Source: Pelomonas sp. SE-A7 (GTDB lineage Bacteria; Pseudomonadota; Gammaproteobacteria; Burkholderiales; Burkholderiaceae_C). From it: DNA of 64,000 bases. Under the pieces are notes generated by a model. The model searched no databases and was not told the DNA's origin. It worked only from the letters and a program-made list of their open reading frames with translations. Of the stretch, positions 35,250-45,128 are shown piece by piece. The stretch is from NCBI RefSeq assembly GCF_030345705.1, contig NZ_JAUASW010000001.1, positions 868,001 to 932,000 on the forward strand. Reading direction: 5' to 3'. Positions within the stretch are counted from its first letter, which is position 1; each line of letters opens with the position of its first letter. The position numbers and the translations under genes were made by a program.

Positions 35250-36056
35250 ATGAATCCGCTCGCCCCACCCACTGCCGTCATTGCCGAAGACGAGCCGCTG
35301 CTGGCCCGCACCCTCGCCCGATTGCTGGGCGAACTCTGGCCGGAGCTGCAGATCGTCGGCCTGGCCGAGGACGGCCTGCAGGCCGCCGAGCTGGCTCTGT
35401 CCAAGGCACCCGACGTCATGTTCCTGGACATCAAGATGCCGGGCCGCACCGGCCTCGAAGTGGCCGAGATCGTGGCCGACGAATGGCCGGACGATCGCCC
35501 GGAGCCGCTGTTCGTCTTCGTCACCGCCTACGACAGCTATGCCGTGCCGGCCTTCGAGCGCGCGGCGGTCGACTACCTGCTCAAGCCGGCCACGGCCGAG
35601 CGGCTTCAGCAGAGCGTGGAGCGGCTCAAGGCCCGGCTGGCCGAGCGCCGGGCCCAGCCCGGTGCCGGAGACCTGGCCACCCTGATGCAGCGCCTGCAGG
35701 GTCTGGCCGCGCCCGAGGCCGAGGTACCTGAGCGCATCAAGGTCATCCGCGCCGGCGTGGGCAACACGGTGCGCATGATTCCGGTCAGCGAGGTGATTTG
35801 CTTCGAGGCCACCGAGAAATACGTGAACGTGGTGACGCCCACCGCCGAAGCCCTGGTGCGCATCAGCCTGCGCGAGCTGATGGCGCGCATCGATTCAGAA
35901 GACTTCATCCAGGTTCATCGAAGCCTGATGGTCAACAGCCACTGCATCCTCAGCGCCACGCGCGACGAGAACGGCCACTACAGCCTGAGCGTGCGAGGCC
36001 TGCAGCGACCGCTCAAGGTCAGCCGCGCCTTCGGCCACTTGTTCAAGCCGATGTAG
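35250..36056 (+). CDS. LytTR-family response regulator
   Basis: 268 residues. Receiver domain 8-120 with acidic pair EDE (13-15), phosphoacceptor Asp60 in MFLDIKMPG, Thr92 and Lys112 (LLKPA). The LytTR DNA-binding domain spans about 165-265 (IPVSEVICFEATEKYVNVVTP, FIQVHRSLMVNSHCI). It is cotranscribed with the kinase just upstream. LytTR regulators often control surface or polysaccharide genes, but no target can be named here. Confidence 0.95.
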   Translation: MNPLAPPTAVIAEDEPLLARTLARLLGELWPELQIVGLAEDGLQAAELALSKAPDVMFLDIKMPGRTGLEVAEIVADEWPDDRPEPLFVFVTAYDSYAVPAFERAAVDYLLKPATAERLQQSVERLKARLAERRAQPGAGDLATLMQRLQGLAAPEAEVPERIKVIRAGVGNTVRMIPVSEVICFEATEKYVNVVTPTAEALVRISLRELMARIDSEDFIQVHRSLMVNSHCILSATRDENGHYSLSVRGLQRPLKVSRAFGHLFKPM

Positions 36057-36068
36057 CCGTCCCGCGCC

Positions 36069-36512
36069 TCATTCGCCCAGCCCGGCCGACAGCCGGAACA
36101 CATGGCCGTCCGGATGCATGATGCGGCACTCGCGCACGCCCCAGGGCTCGTCGGTCGGCGGCCACAGCACGGTGATGCCGTGAGCCAGGGCCAGGGCATG
36201 GGCCTCGTCCACCTCAGCTGGGCTGCCCAGCCAGAGGCTCATCCACATGGCGCCCGCGGCTTCATCGCCGAGGAAGCGCGCCGGAGCGCCGCCGCGCAGG
36301 CCCTGGCCGTCCTGGCAGAGAAACAGCTGGGCCTCGCCGGCGCAGAGTCCGGCAAAGCCGGCGTCGCCGTGCTCGTTGCGCAACTCGGCCCCGTCGATCA
36401 TGCCGCCCTCGTTGTAGGTGAAGGAGCGTCTCCAGCCCAGGCGCTCGAACCAGAGCAGGCTGTCGACCACGCTGCTGACGTTGAGGATGGGGGTGAGGGA
36501 ATGGATCTTCAT
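36069..36512 (-). CDS. VOC-superfamily (glyoxalase/bleomycin-resistance-like) protein
   Basis: 147 residues with paired beta-alpha-beta-beta-beta units: LTPILNVSSVVDSLLWFERLGWRRSF at the start, and ALAHGITVLWPPTDEPWGVRECRIMHPDGHVFRLS at the end, which is the usual VOC closing motif. The start at 36512 removes an unsupported extension. The protein may be a metal-dependent lyase or a drug-binding protein. It converges on the LytTR gene with a 12-base gap. Confidence 0.82.
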   Translation of the reverse strand: MKIHSLTPILNVSSVVDSLLWFERLGWRRSFTYNEGGMIDGAELRNEHGDAGFAGLCAGEAQLFLCQDGQGLRGGAPARFLGDEAAGAMWMSLWLGSPAEVDEAHALALAHGITVLWPPTDEPWGVRECRIMHPDGHVFRLSAGLGE

Positions 36513-36607
36513 GGCGATGCGGCTTTGGGCTGGCGACCGCCGCAGTAGACCCGCTAGCCCCTCGCCGGGCAAGCCGGTGTTTCTGTTCCGGCCGGCGCCT
36601 CAGGGCC

Positions 36608-38170
36608 TCAGCGAGTCAGCGCGACCACCACCACCGATTTGGCCGGCAGCTTGAGCAGCAGCTTGCCGTTGACCAGGCCGGCCTCGTAGGGCTGCGGCCG
36701 GACCTGCTCGGTCTCGCCGATGCGGTTCTCGGCATCCATGGCCGCGGCGGTGAGCACCCGGCCCTTGGCCGAGGTGACCGCGGCACCCGCGCCCGCCAGG
36801 TCCAGCAGCAACTCCTGCGGCTTGTTCGGGTCGCTGTTGACCAGGCCCAGCCAGAGCCGGCCGTCCTTGCCGCGCGCCGCCGTGGCGCTGAGGCTGGGCA
36901 TGCTGACCGCACCCACGCTGTAGGCCGGGTTGTTCTCCAGCCGCAGGCCCAGCGAGGTGGCGTCCTGGAAGGGCGTGTACATCTCGAAGGCGTGGTAGGT
37001 CGGGGTCAGGGCCAGCTTGTCCTTGCTGGTGACGATCATGGCCTGCAGCACATTGACCATCTGGGCCACGTTGCTCATCCGCACCCGGTCGGCATGGGCG
37101 TGGAAGACGTTGAAGTGCAAGGCCGCGAGCAGCGCATCGCGCAGCGTGTTGCGCTGGACCAGGAAGCCCGGGTCGGTGCCGGGCTCGGGGTCGTACCAGC
37201 TGCCCCATTCATCGAAGAAGAAGCCGATCTGCTTCTTGGGGTCGTGCTGGTCCAGCACGGCCTTGTTCCTGGCGATGTAGTCGTCGATCTTCAGCGTATG
37301 GGCCAGGGTCGAGATCCACTGGTCCTCGCCGAAACCGACGGCGCTACCCTTCTTGTCCCACTTGCCGGTGGGCAGGGTGTAGCCATGGTGCGAGATTGCG
37401 CCGAAGGGCACGCCCTTGAGGCCCTTGGCCAGCGCCTCGGTCCAGTCGGTGCGCTCGTCATGGCCGCCGCTGGCGATGAAGACCGGCCGGCTGCCACGCG
37501 GCGCCTTGGCAAAGGTGGCGAACTGGCGGTACAGGTCCACGTAGTACTCCGGCCGCATATGGCCGCCGCAGCCCCAGGCCTCGTTGCCTATGGCGAAGTA
37601 GTGAACGCGGAAAGGCTTGTCGCGGCCGTTCTTGCGGCGCAGCTCGGCCAGCGTGGATTGGCCCTCGGCCGTCATGTACTCCAGCCATTCGGCCGTCTCC
37701 TGGGCGCTGCCGGTTCCCAGATTGCCATTCACATACGCCTCGGCGCCGACCTGCTCGACCAGGTCGAAGAACTCATGCGTGCCCACCGCATTGGTCTCGG
37801 CCACGCCGCCCCAGGTGGTGTTGACCTTGACCGGCCGTTGTTGGCGCGGGCCTATGCCTTCGCGCCAGTGGTACTCGTCGGCGAAGCAGCCGCCCGGCCA
37901 TCGGACCAGGGGCACCTTGAGGTTCTTGAGCGCCTTGACCACGTCGATGCGCCAGCCGCGCAGATTGGGAACCCTGGATTCGGGGCCGACCCAAAGGCCT
38001 TCGTAGATGCCGGTGCCCAGGTGCTCGGCGAACTGGCCGTAGACATTGCGGTGGATCACGGCACCGGGCTGGTCGGCCAGCACCGTCAGCTTGACCTGGG
38101 CCTCGGCCGCGCTGCCCATCAGCAGGCTCGCGACCAGGGTCAGCAGAGACATGGCATGTGTTCTGTTCAT
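36608..38170 (-). CDS. GH51 alpha-L-arabinofuranosidase
   Basis: 520 residues with a signal peptide ending around GSAAEAQ, so exported, unlike most GH51 enzymes. The barrel shows VYGQFAEHLGTGIYEGLWVG, PLVRWPGGCFADEYHW, the acid/base in YFAIGNEAWGCGG (Glu197) and the nucleophile in FFFDEWGSWYD (Glu321), followed by the C-terminal beta-sandwich. It releases terminal arabinose from arabinan or arabinogalactan side chains. It is divergent from the RG-I operon, sharing a 202-base promoter region, and belongs with it functionally. Confidence 0.94.
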   Translation of the reverse strand: MNRTHAMSLLTLVASLLMGSAAEAQVKLTVLADQPGAVIHRNVYGQFAEHLGTGIYEGLWVGPESRVPNLRGWRIDVVKALKNLKVPLVRWPGGCFADEYHWREGIGPRQQRPVKVNTTWGGVAETNAVGTHEFFDLVEQVGAEAYVNGNLGTGSAQETAEWLEYMTAEGQSTLAELRRKNGRDKPFRVHYFAIGNEAWGCGGHMRPEYYVDLYRQFATFAKAPRGSRPVFIASGGHDERTDWTEALAKGLKGVPFGAISHHGYTLPTGKWDKKGSAVGFGEDQWISTLAHTLKIDDYIARNKAVLDQHDPKKQIGFFFDEWGSWYDPEPGTDPGFLVQRNTLRDALLAALHFNVFHAHADRVRMSNVAQMVNVLQAMIVTSKDKLALTPTYHAFEMYTPFQDATSLGLRLENNPAYSVGAVSMPSLSATAARGKDGRLWLGLVNSDPNKPQELLLDLAGAGAAVTSAKGRVLTAAAMDAENRIGETEQVRPQPYEAGLVNGKLLLKLPAKSVVVVALTR

Positions 38171-38372
38171 GCAGCCATGCTAGGCGCCAGGTCTGCCGTG
38201 CAGCGATCAATCGTTTGAGCGAGTCGAGGGCCAGACTCAGCCCTAGGGGAAACCATAGGCACCCTGCATCGCACGGCCGCTGCGATCTCGCAAGCTGTTG
38301 AGCGATTGCTGAGAGCTTCTGCGTGCACACTGCGAGCCATCCTCAAGACAGCCCTGCTGCATTGCCTTCACC
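38171..38372. promoter_or_regulatory. Divergent promoter region of GH51 and the RG-I operon
   Basis: A 202-base spacer between two divergent carbohydrate genes. It contains the palindrome CCCTAGGG (38241-38248) and CGAT-CA-ATCG (38204-38213 region). I see no clear hexamers and no convincing ribosome site for either flanking gene. A shared operator is plausible. Confidence 0.4.
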
Positions 38373-41300
38373 ATGCCCGCTGCCCTGATTCGATTGCTGA
38401 GCCTGCTGGCGCTGCTGGCACCGCTGCTTGGCCTGGCGCAAGACCTGCCCGGACAGGTAGGCGCGGCCCAGGGCGCCGCAGCGCGCAAGCAGCTCGCCGT
38501 GCCCAAGGGCGAGAAGACCTTTCTGATGTCGGCCTTCATGGCCACTTCGCAGAACACCCTGAGCCTGTTCTCGTCGAACGACGGCATCACCTTCACTTCG
38601 CTCGGCTCGGAGGTCTACACGCCGGCCAAGGAGCTGCTGCGCGACCCGTCCATCCTGCGCGGCGCCGACGGCCTCTACTACGTGGCCTACACCACCAACT
38701 GGTCGGGCAGCACGCTGGGCATCGCCCGCTCCAGCGACCTGCGCCACTGGACGCACCTGATCGACCTGCCGGTCAAGCTGGCCGGTGTCACCAACGTCTG
38801 GGCGCCGGAATGGTTCCGCGACGAGGACGGCAGCCTCAGCCTCGTGGTCTCGCTGTCGAAGTCGGGTACGCAAGGCCCGTTCGGTGCCTATCTGCTCAAG
38901 GCCCTGGACGCCAGCCTCACGCGCTTCGCCGACCCGGTGCCGATGCAAGGCCTGCAGGGCAACTACATCGATACCTTCGTGATCCGGCATGAAGGCCGCT
39001 ATGTCGCCTTCACCAAGAACGAGACCACCAAGCTGATCGAGCGCGCCACGGCCACCTCGCTGCAAGGCCCCTGGACGCTGGACCGCACCGGCGATTGGGC
39101 CGGCTGGGGCGGCCCCTCGGAAGGCCAGGCCCTGGTGAAGATTCCCGGCGGCTGGCGCATCTACTTCGACGACTACACGACCAAGCGCTACTGGTATTCC
39201 GACAGCTTCGACGGCTTGAACACCTGGACGGCCAGGAAGGAGCTGGGCGGCATCTCGGGCACGGTGCGCCACTTCACCGTCATCGCCGAGGACACGGCCG
39301 TGCTGGACAAGGTCATCGCGCCCAAGGGCAAGGCCAGGAGCATCGCCTGGGACCGCCATTCGCTGATCATCGACGGCCGCCGCGAGATGGTGTTCGCCGG
39401 CGAGTTCCATCCGTTCCGCCTGCCCTCGCCCAGCCTCTGGCGCGACGTGCTGCAGAAGATGAAGGCCTCGGGGCTGAACGCGGTCTCTATCTATTTCTCC
39501 TGGGGCTATCACTCGGCCAAGCCGGGCCACTACGACTTCAGCAACGTCCGCAACATCGAGCGGGTGCTGGAGATGGCCGAGCAGGAAGGCCTCTACGTGA
39601 TCGCCCGCACCGGGCCCTATGTGAACGCCGAGCTGACGGCCGGCGGCTTCCCGGGCTGGCTGCTGCGCAACCGCGCCGAGGCCCGCACCGATGCGGCCGA
39701 GTACCAGGACGCGGCCGACGAATGGCTGACCCAGGTGAACGCCATCGTGGCCCGCCACCAGCTGACGAACAGCGGCGGCACGGTCATCGCCTATCAGCTG
39801 GAGAACGAGCTGTTCTCGGTCCAGCCCAAGAACATCCGCCACATGCAGCACCTGGCCGACAAGGCCCGGGCCGACGGCATCACCCTGCCGCTGTTCCACA
39901 ACGCCGCCTCGCGGCTGCCGGACTGGACGCCGAAGAACTCCACCGCGCCCTTTGCCAACCCGGGGCCGACCGACCTCTATGCCTTCGACGGCTATCCCGG
40001 CGGCGTCTGCGGCGTCGATGCCAGGCCCGGCGCGCCGGCCCGCGCGCCCGACTGGGGCATCTACGGCACGAACGCTCCGAAGATAGGCTCGCTGGCCTCG
40101 CCCAACACGCCGGGCTTCGTGGCCGAGATCGGCGCCGGCTGGTTCGACTACTGGGGCTCGAACGGCACCTACGAATGCACGGCCCAGCGCCAGGGCCCGG
40201 GCTACCAGCGCGTGTTCTACGGCGCCAGCCTGATCAATGCCCTGACCATCCATTCCATCTACATGGCCTATGGCGGCACCAGCTGGGGCTGGCAGCCGGG
40301 GCCCATCGTCTACACCTCCTACGACTACGGCTCGCCAATCAACGAGGCCCGCGCGCTGCGCGACAAGGCCTATGTGCTGAAGCAGCTGGGAGGGCTCGTG
40401 CAGGCAGCCACGCCGGTGCTGGCCGAGATGGACAAGGGCGAGCCGATCGCGCCCTCCAATCCCAAGATCAAGCTGTATCACAACCTCAACAAGGCCCTGG
40501 GCAGCCATGTGCTGTTCGCCCAGCACAACCCTTCGTCCAACACCGGCAGCGAGGCCTTCTCGTTCGAGCTGAAGACGCGTGACGGCAGCTACCGCGTGCC
40601 GCAGGCCGGCAGGCTGCAGCTCTCGGGCCAGGATGCCAAGCTCTTGCTCGCGTCCTATGCGCTGGAGCGCCAGCAGCTCGTGTACTCGACCTCCGAGCTG
40701 CAGGCCCAGATGCGCCAGGGCGCGCGTGACCTCGCCCTGCTCTATGGCCGTGCCGGCGAAGACGGCGAGACCGTCTTGCGCTTCGAACGCAGGCCACAAA
40801 TCAAGCTGCTGGCCGGCAAGGCCGATGTCGTCTTCGATGCCAAGACCGGCGACCTGCGGCTCAACTATGTGCACCAGGGCCTGATCGAGATCGCCCTCAG
40901 CGAAGGCGGCCGCGCGCCGCTGCGCCTGCTGATCGCCGACGAGAAGACCGCTTGGGCCTTTTGGCGCTTGCAGGCAGGAAGCGAAGCCGTGCTGGTGCAC
41001 GGCCCCGGCCTGATGCGCACTGCCGCCATCGAAGGCGATCTGCTCGCGCTGCAAGGCGATACCCAGCAGGAAAGCCCCCTGCGGGTCTGGGTGCCGGACG
41101 GCATCAAGCAGCTGAGCTTCAACGGCGAGCGCCTGGCCGTTCGCAAGCAGGACGACAGCCTGACAGCCAGCCGCGCCCTGCCCGGCCCGCTTGCCATCAA
41201 GCTGCCCGACCTGATGCAGGAAGCCTGGACCCGCCGCTTCGATTCGCTGGAAGCCGCACCGGGCTTCGACGACAGCGCTTGGCGCAAGGCCGATGCCGGC

Positions 41301-42251
41301 GTCTCGGCTGCCAATGTCTACACCGCGCCAGACAAGGGCCAGCCGGTGCTGGCCATGAGCGACTACGGCTTCCACCACGGCGATGTCTGGTACCGCGGCC
41401 GCTTTACGGTCAGCGACAAGAGCAAGCCGCTGCAGCTGGAGCTGTTCTTCGGCGGCGGCGGCGCCGGCCTGATCCAGGTCTGGCTGGATGGCCGCTTCCT
41501 CGGCCAGCAGGAACACGACACCGGCCGGCCCTTCCCCGAGACCACCGACACCTTCAAGCGCCTGCTGCAAGACCTGGCCCCGGGCGAACACCAGCTCGCT
41601 GTGGTGGTGCGCAACAACTCGCACAACTGGGACCTGTTCGCCGACGACGCCCACAAGGAAGCCCGCGGCCTGATCGCCGCCTCGCTGGCTCCGCGCGGCG
41701 GCCAGCGCTTCGCCGTGCCCATCGCCTGGAAGATCCAGGGCAACAAGGGCGGCGAGGACATTGCCGACCTGGTGCGCGGCCCCATGAACAACGGCGGCCT
41801 GCACGGCGAGCGCATGGGCTGGTACCTGCCCTTCAACGGCAAGGCCGACCCGGCCTGGGAAGCCACCAAGCCCACGGCCGCGCCGCCCGCGCCCGGCAGC
41901 TACTGGCTGCGGACGAACTTCAAGCTCGACCTGCCGGCCGGACACGACGTGCAGCTGGGCCTGGCCTTCGGCGAAACCAGCCAGCCGCGTTCCGAGGTGG
42001 AGAACCGCGCGCTGATCTTCGTCAACGGCTGGCACATGGGCCAGTTCATTGCCCACATCGGGCCGCAGCGGGTCTTCGTGATACCGCCCGGCATCCTCAA
42101 CCCCAACGGCGAGAACACGCTGACGCTGGCGGTCACCACCGACGGCCAAGCGGCCAATGCACTGGAAGCCTTCAAGCTGGTCCCCCTTCACATCGCGCGT
42201 GGCGGTGTCAAGCTTGAGCCCGTGCCGCAACCTCGCCAACTCCAGCGCTAA
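38373..42251 (+). CDS. Bifunctional GH43-GH35 glycoside hydrolase fusion
   Basis: 1292 residues with a signal peptide (LIRLLSLLALLAPLLGLAQ). Residues 45-320 are a GH43-type five-bladed propeller: LLRDPSILRGADGLYYVAY (Asp91), NYIDTFVIRHEGRYVAF (Asp200) and GGPSEGQALV (Glu250). Residues 330-690 are a GH35 barrel: FAGEFHPFRLPSPSLW, acid/base YQLENELF (Glu479) and nucleophile FVAEIGAGW (Glu585), then beta-galactosidase jelly-roll domains to the end. All catalytic residues appear intact in both halves, so one chain may remove arabinose or galactose from RG-I side chains in two steps. First gene of the RG-I operon, 5 bases before the GH105 gene. Confidence 0.92.
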   Translation: MPAALIRLLSLLALLAPLLGLAQDLPGQVGAAQGAAARKQLAVPKGEKTFLMSAFMATSQNTLSLFSSNDGITFTSLGSEVYTPAKELLRDPSILRGADGLYYVAYTTNWSGSTLGIARSSDLRHWTHLIDLPVKLAGVTNVWAPEWFRDEDGSLSLVVSLSKSGTQGPFGAYLLKALDASLTRFADPVPMQGLQGNYIDTFVIRHEGRYVAFTKNETTKLIERATATSLQGPWTLDRTGDWAGWGGPSEGQALVKIPGGWRIYFDDYTTKRYWYSDSFDGLNTWTARKELGGISGTVRHFTVIAEDTAVLDKVIAPKGKARSIAWDRHSLIIDGRREMVFAGEFHPFRLPSPSLWRDVLQKMKASGLNAVSIYFSWGYHSAKPGHYDFSNVRNIERVLEMAEQEGLYVIARTGPYVNAELTAGGFPGWLLRNRAEARTDAAEYQDAADEWLTQVNAIVARHQLTNSGGTVIAYQLENELFSVQPKNIRHMQHLADKARADGITLPLFHNAASRLPDWTPKNSTAPFANPGPTDLYAFDGYPGGVCGVDARPGAPARAPDWGIYGTNAPKIGSLASPNTPGFVAEIGAGWFDYWGSNGTYECTAQRQGPGYQRVFYGASLINALTIHSIYMAYGGTSWGWQPGPIVYTSYDYGSPINEARALRDKAYVLKQLGGLVQAATPVLAEMDKGEPIAPSNPKIKLYHNLNKALGSHVLFAQHNPSSNTGSEAFSFELKTRDGSYRVPQAGRLQLSGQDAKLLLASYALERQQLVYSTSELQAQMRQGARDLALLYGRAGEDGETVLRFERRPQIKLLAGKADVVFDAKTGDLRLNYVHQGLIEIALSEGGRAPLRLLIADEKTAWAFWRLQAGSEAVLVHGPGLMRTAAIEGDLLALQGDTQQESPLRVWVPDGIKQLSFNGERLAVRKQDDSLTASRALPGPLAIKLPDLMQEAWTRRFDSLEAAPGFDDSAWRKADAGVSAANVYTAPDKGQPVLAMSDYGFHHGDVWYRGRFTVSDKSKPLQLELFFGGGGAGLIQVWLDGRFLGQQEHDTGRPFPETTDTFKRLLQDLAPGEHQLAVVVRNNSHNWDLFADDAHKEARGLIAASLAPRGGQRFAVPIAWKIQGNKGGEDIADLVRGPMNNGGLHGERMGWYLPFNGKADPAWEATKPTAAPPAPGSYWLRTNFKLDLPAGHDVQLGLAFGETSQPRSEVENRALIFVNGWHMGQFIAHIGPQRVFVIPPGILNPNGENTLTLAVTTDGQAANALEAFKLVPLHIARGGVKLEPVPQPRQLQR

Positions 42252-42256
42252 CGATC

Positions 42257-43423
42257 ATGACCCAGCAGCAAATCCTCCAGCCCGTCGATTCCTCCCGCAT
42301 CCATCCGCTGCTGGCCCATCACACGGCCGGCCTGGGCGCGGACCGCGAGGACATCCTCGGCGCCATCCGCCGCCTGATCGACAACCTGGTCAACATCCGT
42401 GACGAGGACGGCAAGTTCCTGCTGCGCCTGGACGACGGCCGGGTGCTGGACACCAAGGGCTGGAACGGCTGGGAATGGACCCATGGCGTGGGCCTGTACG
42501 GCGTCTACAAGGTCTGGGAGATGACCGGCGACCCGCGCGCCTGGCAGATCATGACCAGCTGGTTCGAGGCCCGATTCAAGGAAGGCACGCCCTCGCGCAA
42601 CATCAATACCGTGGCGCCCTTCCTGACCCTGGCCCACCTCTACGAGCGCAACGGCGACCGCACCTACCTGCCCTACCTGGACGTCTGGGGCCAGTGGGTG
42701 ATGCAAGGCCTGCCGCGCACCGAGGAAGGCGGCTTCCAGCACATCGTCTACAACAGCGTGAACCACCAGCAGCTGTGGGACGACACCCTGATGATGTCGG
42801 TGCTGCCGCTGGCCAAGATCGGCCTGCTGCTGAACCGGCCGGAGTATGTGGAGGAGGCCAAGCGCCAGTTCCTGGTCCACATCAAGTACCTGGCCGACCG
42901 CAAGACCGGCCTGTGGTTCCACGGCTGGAGCTTCGAGGGCCGCCACAACTTCGCCAATGCGCTGTGGGCGCGCGGGAACAGCTGGGTCACCATCGTGATC
43001 CCCGAGTTCATCGAGCTGCTGGACCTGAAGCCCGGCGATGCGCTGCGCACCTACCTGATCGATACGCTGGAGGCGCAGGTCAAGGCGCTGGCGGCCTGCC
43101 AGGCCGAATCGGGCCTTTGGCGCACTCTGCTCGACGACCCGACTTCGTATGAAGAGGCCGCCGCCTCGGCCGGCTTTGCCTACGGCATCCTGAAGGCGGT
43201 GCGCAAGGGCTACCTCGCCAAGGACTACGAGGCCCTGGGCCTCAAGGCCGCGCTGGCCGTGCGCGCCAAGATCAATGCGGCCGGCGAGCTGACGCAAGTC
43301 AGCTTCGGCACGCCGGTGTTCAACAGCCTCCAGGAATACAAGGACATACCGCTGACCTCGATGCCCTTCGGCCAGGCCATGGCCCTGCTGACCATGGGCG
43401 AGCTGATGTACCGCTTCATCTGA
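42257..43423 (+). CDS. GH105 unsaturated rhamnogalacturonyl hydrolase
   Basis: 388 residues, no signal peptide. The YteR/YesR-type (alpha/alpha)6 barrel shows WEWTHGVGLYGVYKVWE, the catalytic QLWDDTLMMSV (Asp175/Asp176), GLWFHGWSF and ALWARGNSWV. It hydrolyses the unsaturated galacturonyl residue from disaccharides made by RG lyases, in the cytoplasm, giving rhamnose and the keto-uronate. It lies between the GH43-GH35 fusion and the symporter, which supports import of the disaccharide before cleavage. Confidence 0.95.
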   Translation: MTQQQILQPVDSSRIHPLLAHHTAGLGADREDILGAIRRLIDNLVNIRDEDGKFLLRLDDGRVLDTKGWNGWEWTHGVGLYGVYKVWEMTGDPRAWQIMTSWFEARFKEGTPSRNINTVAPFLTLAHLYERNGDRTYLPYLDVWGQWVMQGLPRTEEGGFQHIVYNSVNHQQLWDDTLMMSVLPLAKIGLLLNRPEYVEEAKRQFLVHIKYLADRKTGLWFHGWSFEGRHNFANALWARGNSWVTIVIPEFIELLDLKPGDALRTYLIDTLEAQVKALAACQAESGLWRTLLDDPTSYEEAAASAGFAYGILKAVRKGYLAKDYEALGLKAALAVRAKINAAGELTQVSFGTPVFNSLQEYKDIPLTSMPFGQAMALLTMGELMYRFI

Positions 43424-43445
43424 CGAAACGAGAAGAAGAAAAGCA

Positions 43446-45071
43446 ATGAGCGGAGACAACAAGAAGACCAGCGCCAAGCGCGTGCGCATCCCCAGCTGGG
43501 TCAACTACTGGGGCTGGGGCTCGGGCGACATGCTGGGCGCCGGCGCTCAGGCAGTGATCACCGGCTGGCTGTTCTATTTCTTCACCACCTTCTGCGGCCT
43601 CAGCGCCGTAGAGTCGGGCCTGATCCTGGGCCTGCCGCGGCTGCTGGAAGCGATCACCTGCCCGCTGATCGGCTACGTGTCGGACAACCTGCGCCACACC
43701 TGGATAGGCCACAAGATAGGCCGGCGCAAGCTGTTCCTTTTGATCACCATCCCGCTGCTGCCCAGCTTCGCGCTGATCTTCCGCACCGGCCACGGCTTCT
43801 ACTACTACCTGTTCTGCTTCATCTTCTTCGAGCTGCTCTACACCATGTTTCTCATCCCCTGGGAAACCTTGGCGGCCGAGATGAGCACCGACTACAAGGA
43901 GAAGGCCAAGTTCGCCGGCGCCCGCATGATCGTGGCCCAGAGCTCGGCCATCCTGGCCTCCTACCTGCCCACGCTGATCATCAACCAACTGGGCAGCAAG
44001 GACTCGCCCGAGACCTTCTTCGTGATGGCGGCCATCTTCGGCGGCCTGTTCTCGCTGGTGGTGCTGATCGTGGTGCTGACCAGCTGGGAGCGGCCTTATG
44101 GCCCGGCCGAGCTGTCGGCCAAGTCGCAGACCTATGGCGGCGTCAAGCTGCGGGTGCTGATGCAGATCCCGGGCAAGATGTTCCGCGACCTGTTCTCCAC
44201 GCTGCGCATCCGCGCCTTCCGCCAGCACCTGAGCCTCTACCTCGGTGGCTATCTGTCGCAGGACATCTTCAACACCGCCTTCCCCATCTTCGTGGCCACG
44301 GTGCTGGCCGGCGCCACGCTGGTGATCTCGCAGCTGATGACGCTGATGTATGCGGCCCAGCTGATCTCGGTGATGGTGGCGATTCAAATCGTCATCCGCA
44401 CCGGCCCGACCCTGGCCTACCGCATCGCGATCTCGCTGTTCGGCGCGGCCCTGGGGCTGTACCTGCTGTTCTTCCTCGTGCGGCCCGAGGGCTTTGCGGC
44501 CGGCATGCAGACCCTGGGCCCCAACATCTTTGCGGCCTTCGATCCGACGCGCGCAGGCTTCAGCGCTTCGCTGCTGTTCTGGCTGTTCGTGCCCATCATC
44601 CTGGCGGGCCTGGGCCGCGGCACGCTGAACTTCGTGCCCTGGTCGGTCTACAACTACCTGCCCGACATCGACGAGGCCGTGACCGGCCAGCGCCGCGAAG
44701 GCATCTTCGCCGGCGTGATGACCCTGGTGCGCAAGCTGGCCCAGTCCGGCGCCATCATCGCCAGCGGCTGGATCATCGAGCTGGGCGGCTATGTCTCGCC
44801 CAAGCTGCATCCGGGCCAGGTCATCCAGCAGACGCCCGAGGCGATACAGACCATCACGCTCTTGATGGTGCTGGGCCCGCTGGTCGTCATGGGCCTGGGC
44901 CTGCTGGCCGCCTGGTCGTTCCGGCTCAATGCCTCCACCCATGCGGTGCTGGTGCACGAGGTCGAGCGGCTGCGCAGCGGCGCGGTCGATGCCGAATCCG
45001 AGAACAACCGCCAGGTGGTCGAGGACCTGACCGGCTGGCGCTATTCCACGCTGTGGGGGCGCGGCCGCTGA
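43446..45071 (+). CDS. GPH-family (MFS) sugar:cation symporter
   Basis: 541 residues with about 12 transmembrane helices. The first loop reads LIGYVSDNLRHTWIGHKIGRRKLF, the GPH signature of melibiose/xyloside permeases, and IPWETLAAEMSTDYKEK matches the conserved second helix region. The C-terminal tail is long and charged. Located between GH105 and the exo-lyase, it most likely imports the unsaturated rhamnogalacturonan disaccharide across the inner membrane. Specificity is inferred from the operon. Confidence 0.9.
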   Translation: MSGDNKKTSAKRVRIPSWVNYWGWGSGDMLGAGAQAVITGWLFYFFTTFCGLSAVESGLILGLPRLLEAITCPLIGYVSDNLRHTWIGHKIGRRKLFLLITIPLLPSFALIFRTGHGFYYYLFCFIFFELLYTMFLIPWETLAAEMSTDYKEKAKFAGARMIVAQSSAILASYLPTLIINQLGSKDSPETFFVMAAIFGGLFSLVVLIVVLTSWERPYGPAELSAKSQTYGGVKLRVLMQIPGKMFRDLFSTLRIRAFRQHLSLYLGGYLSQDIFNTAFPIFVATVLAGATLVISQLMTLMYAAQLISVMVAIQIVIRTGPTLAYRIAISLFGAALGLYLLFFLVRPEGFAAGMQTLGPNIFAAFDPTRAGFSASLLFWLFVPIILAGLGRGTLNFVPWSVYNYLPDIDEAVTGQRREGIFAGVMTLVRKLAQSGAIIASGWIIELGGYVSPKLHPGQVIQQTPEAIQTITLLMVLGPLVVMGLGLLAAWSFRLNASTHAVLVHEVERLRSGAVDAESENNRQVVEDLTGWRYSTLWGRGR

Positions 45072-45128
45072 AAGCTGGCTGCCCACGCCCTGCCTGCTAC
45101 CTGTCTTAGCAAACCCCTGGGGATTGCC

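Noticed and set aside
38343..42239. A nearly 1300-codon open frame antisense to the GH43-GH35 gene
   Set aside because: It mirrors the sense gene, has Gly/Ala/Arg/His-rich composition without domains, and is explained by high G+C suppressing stops.
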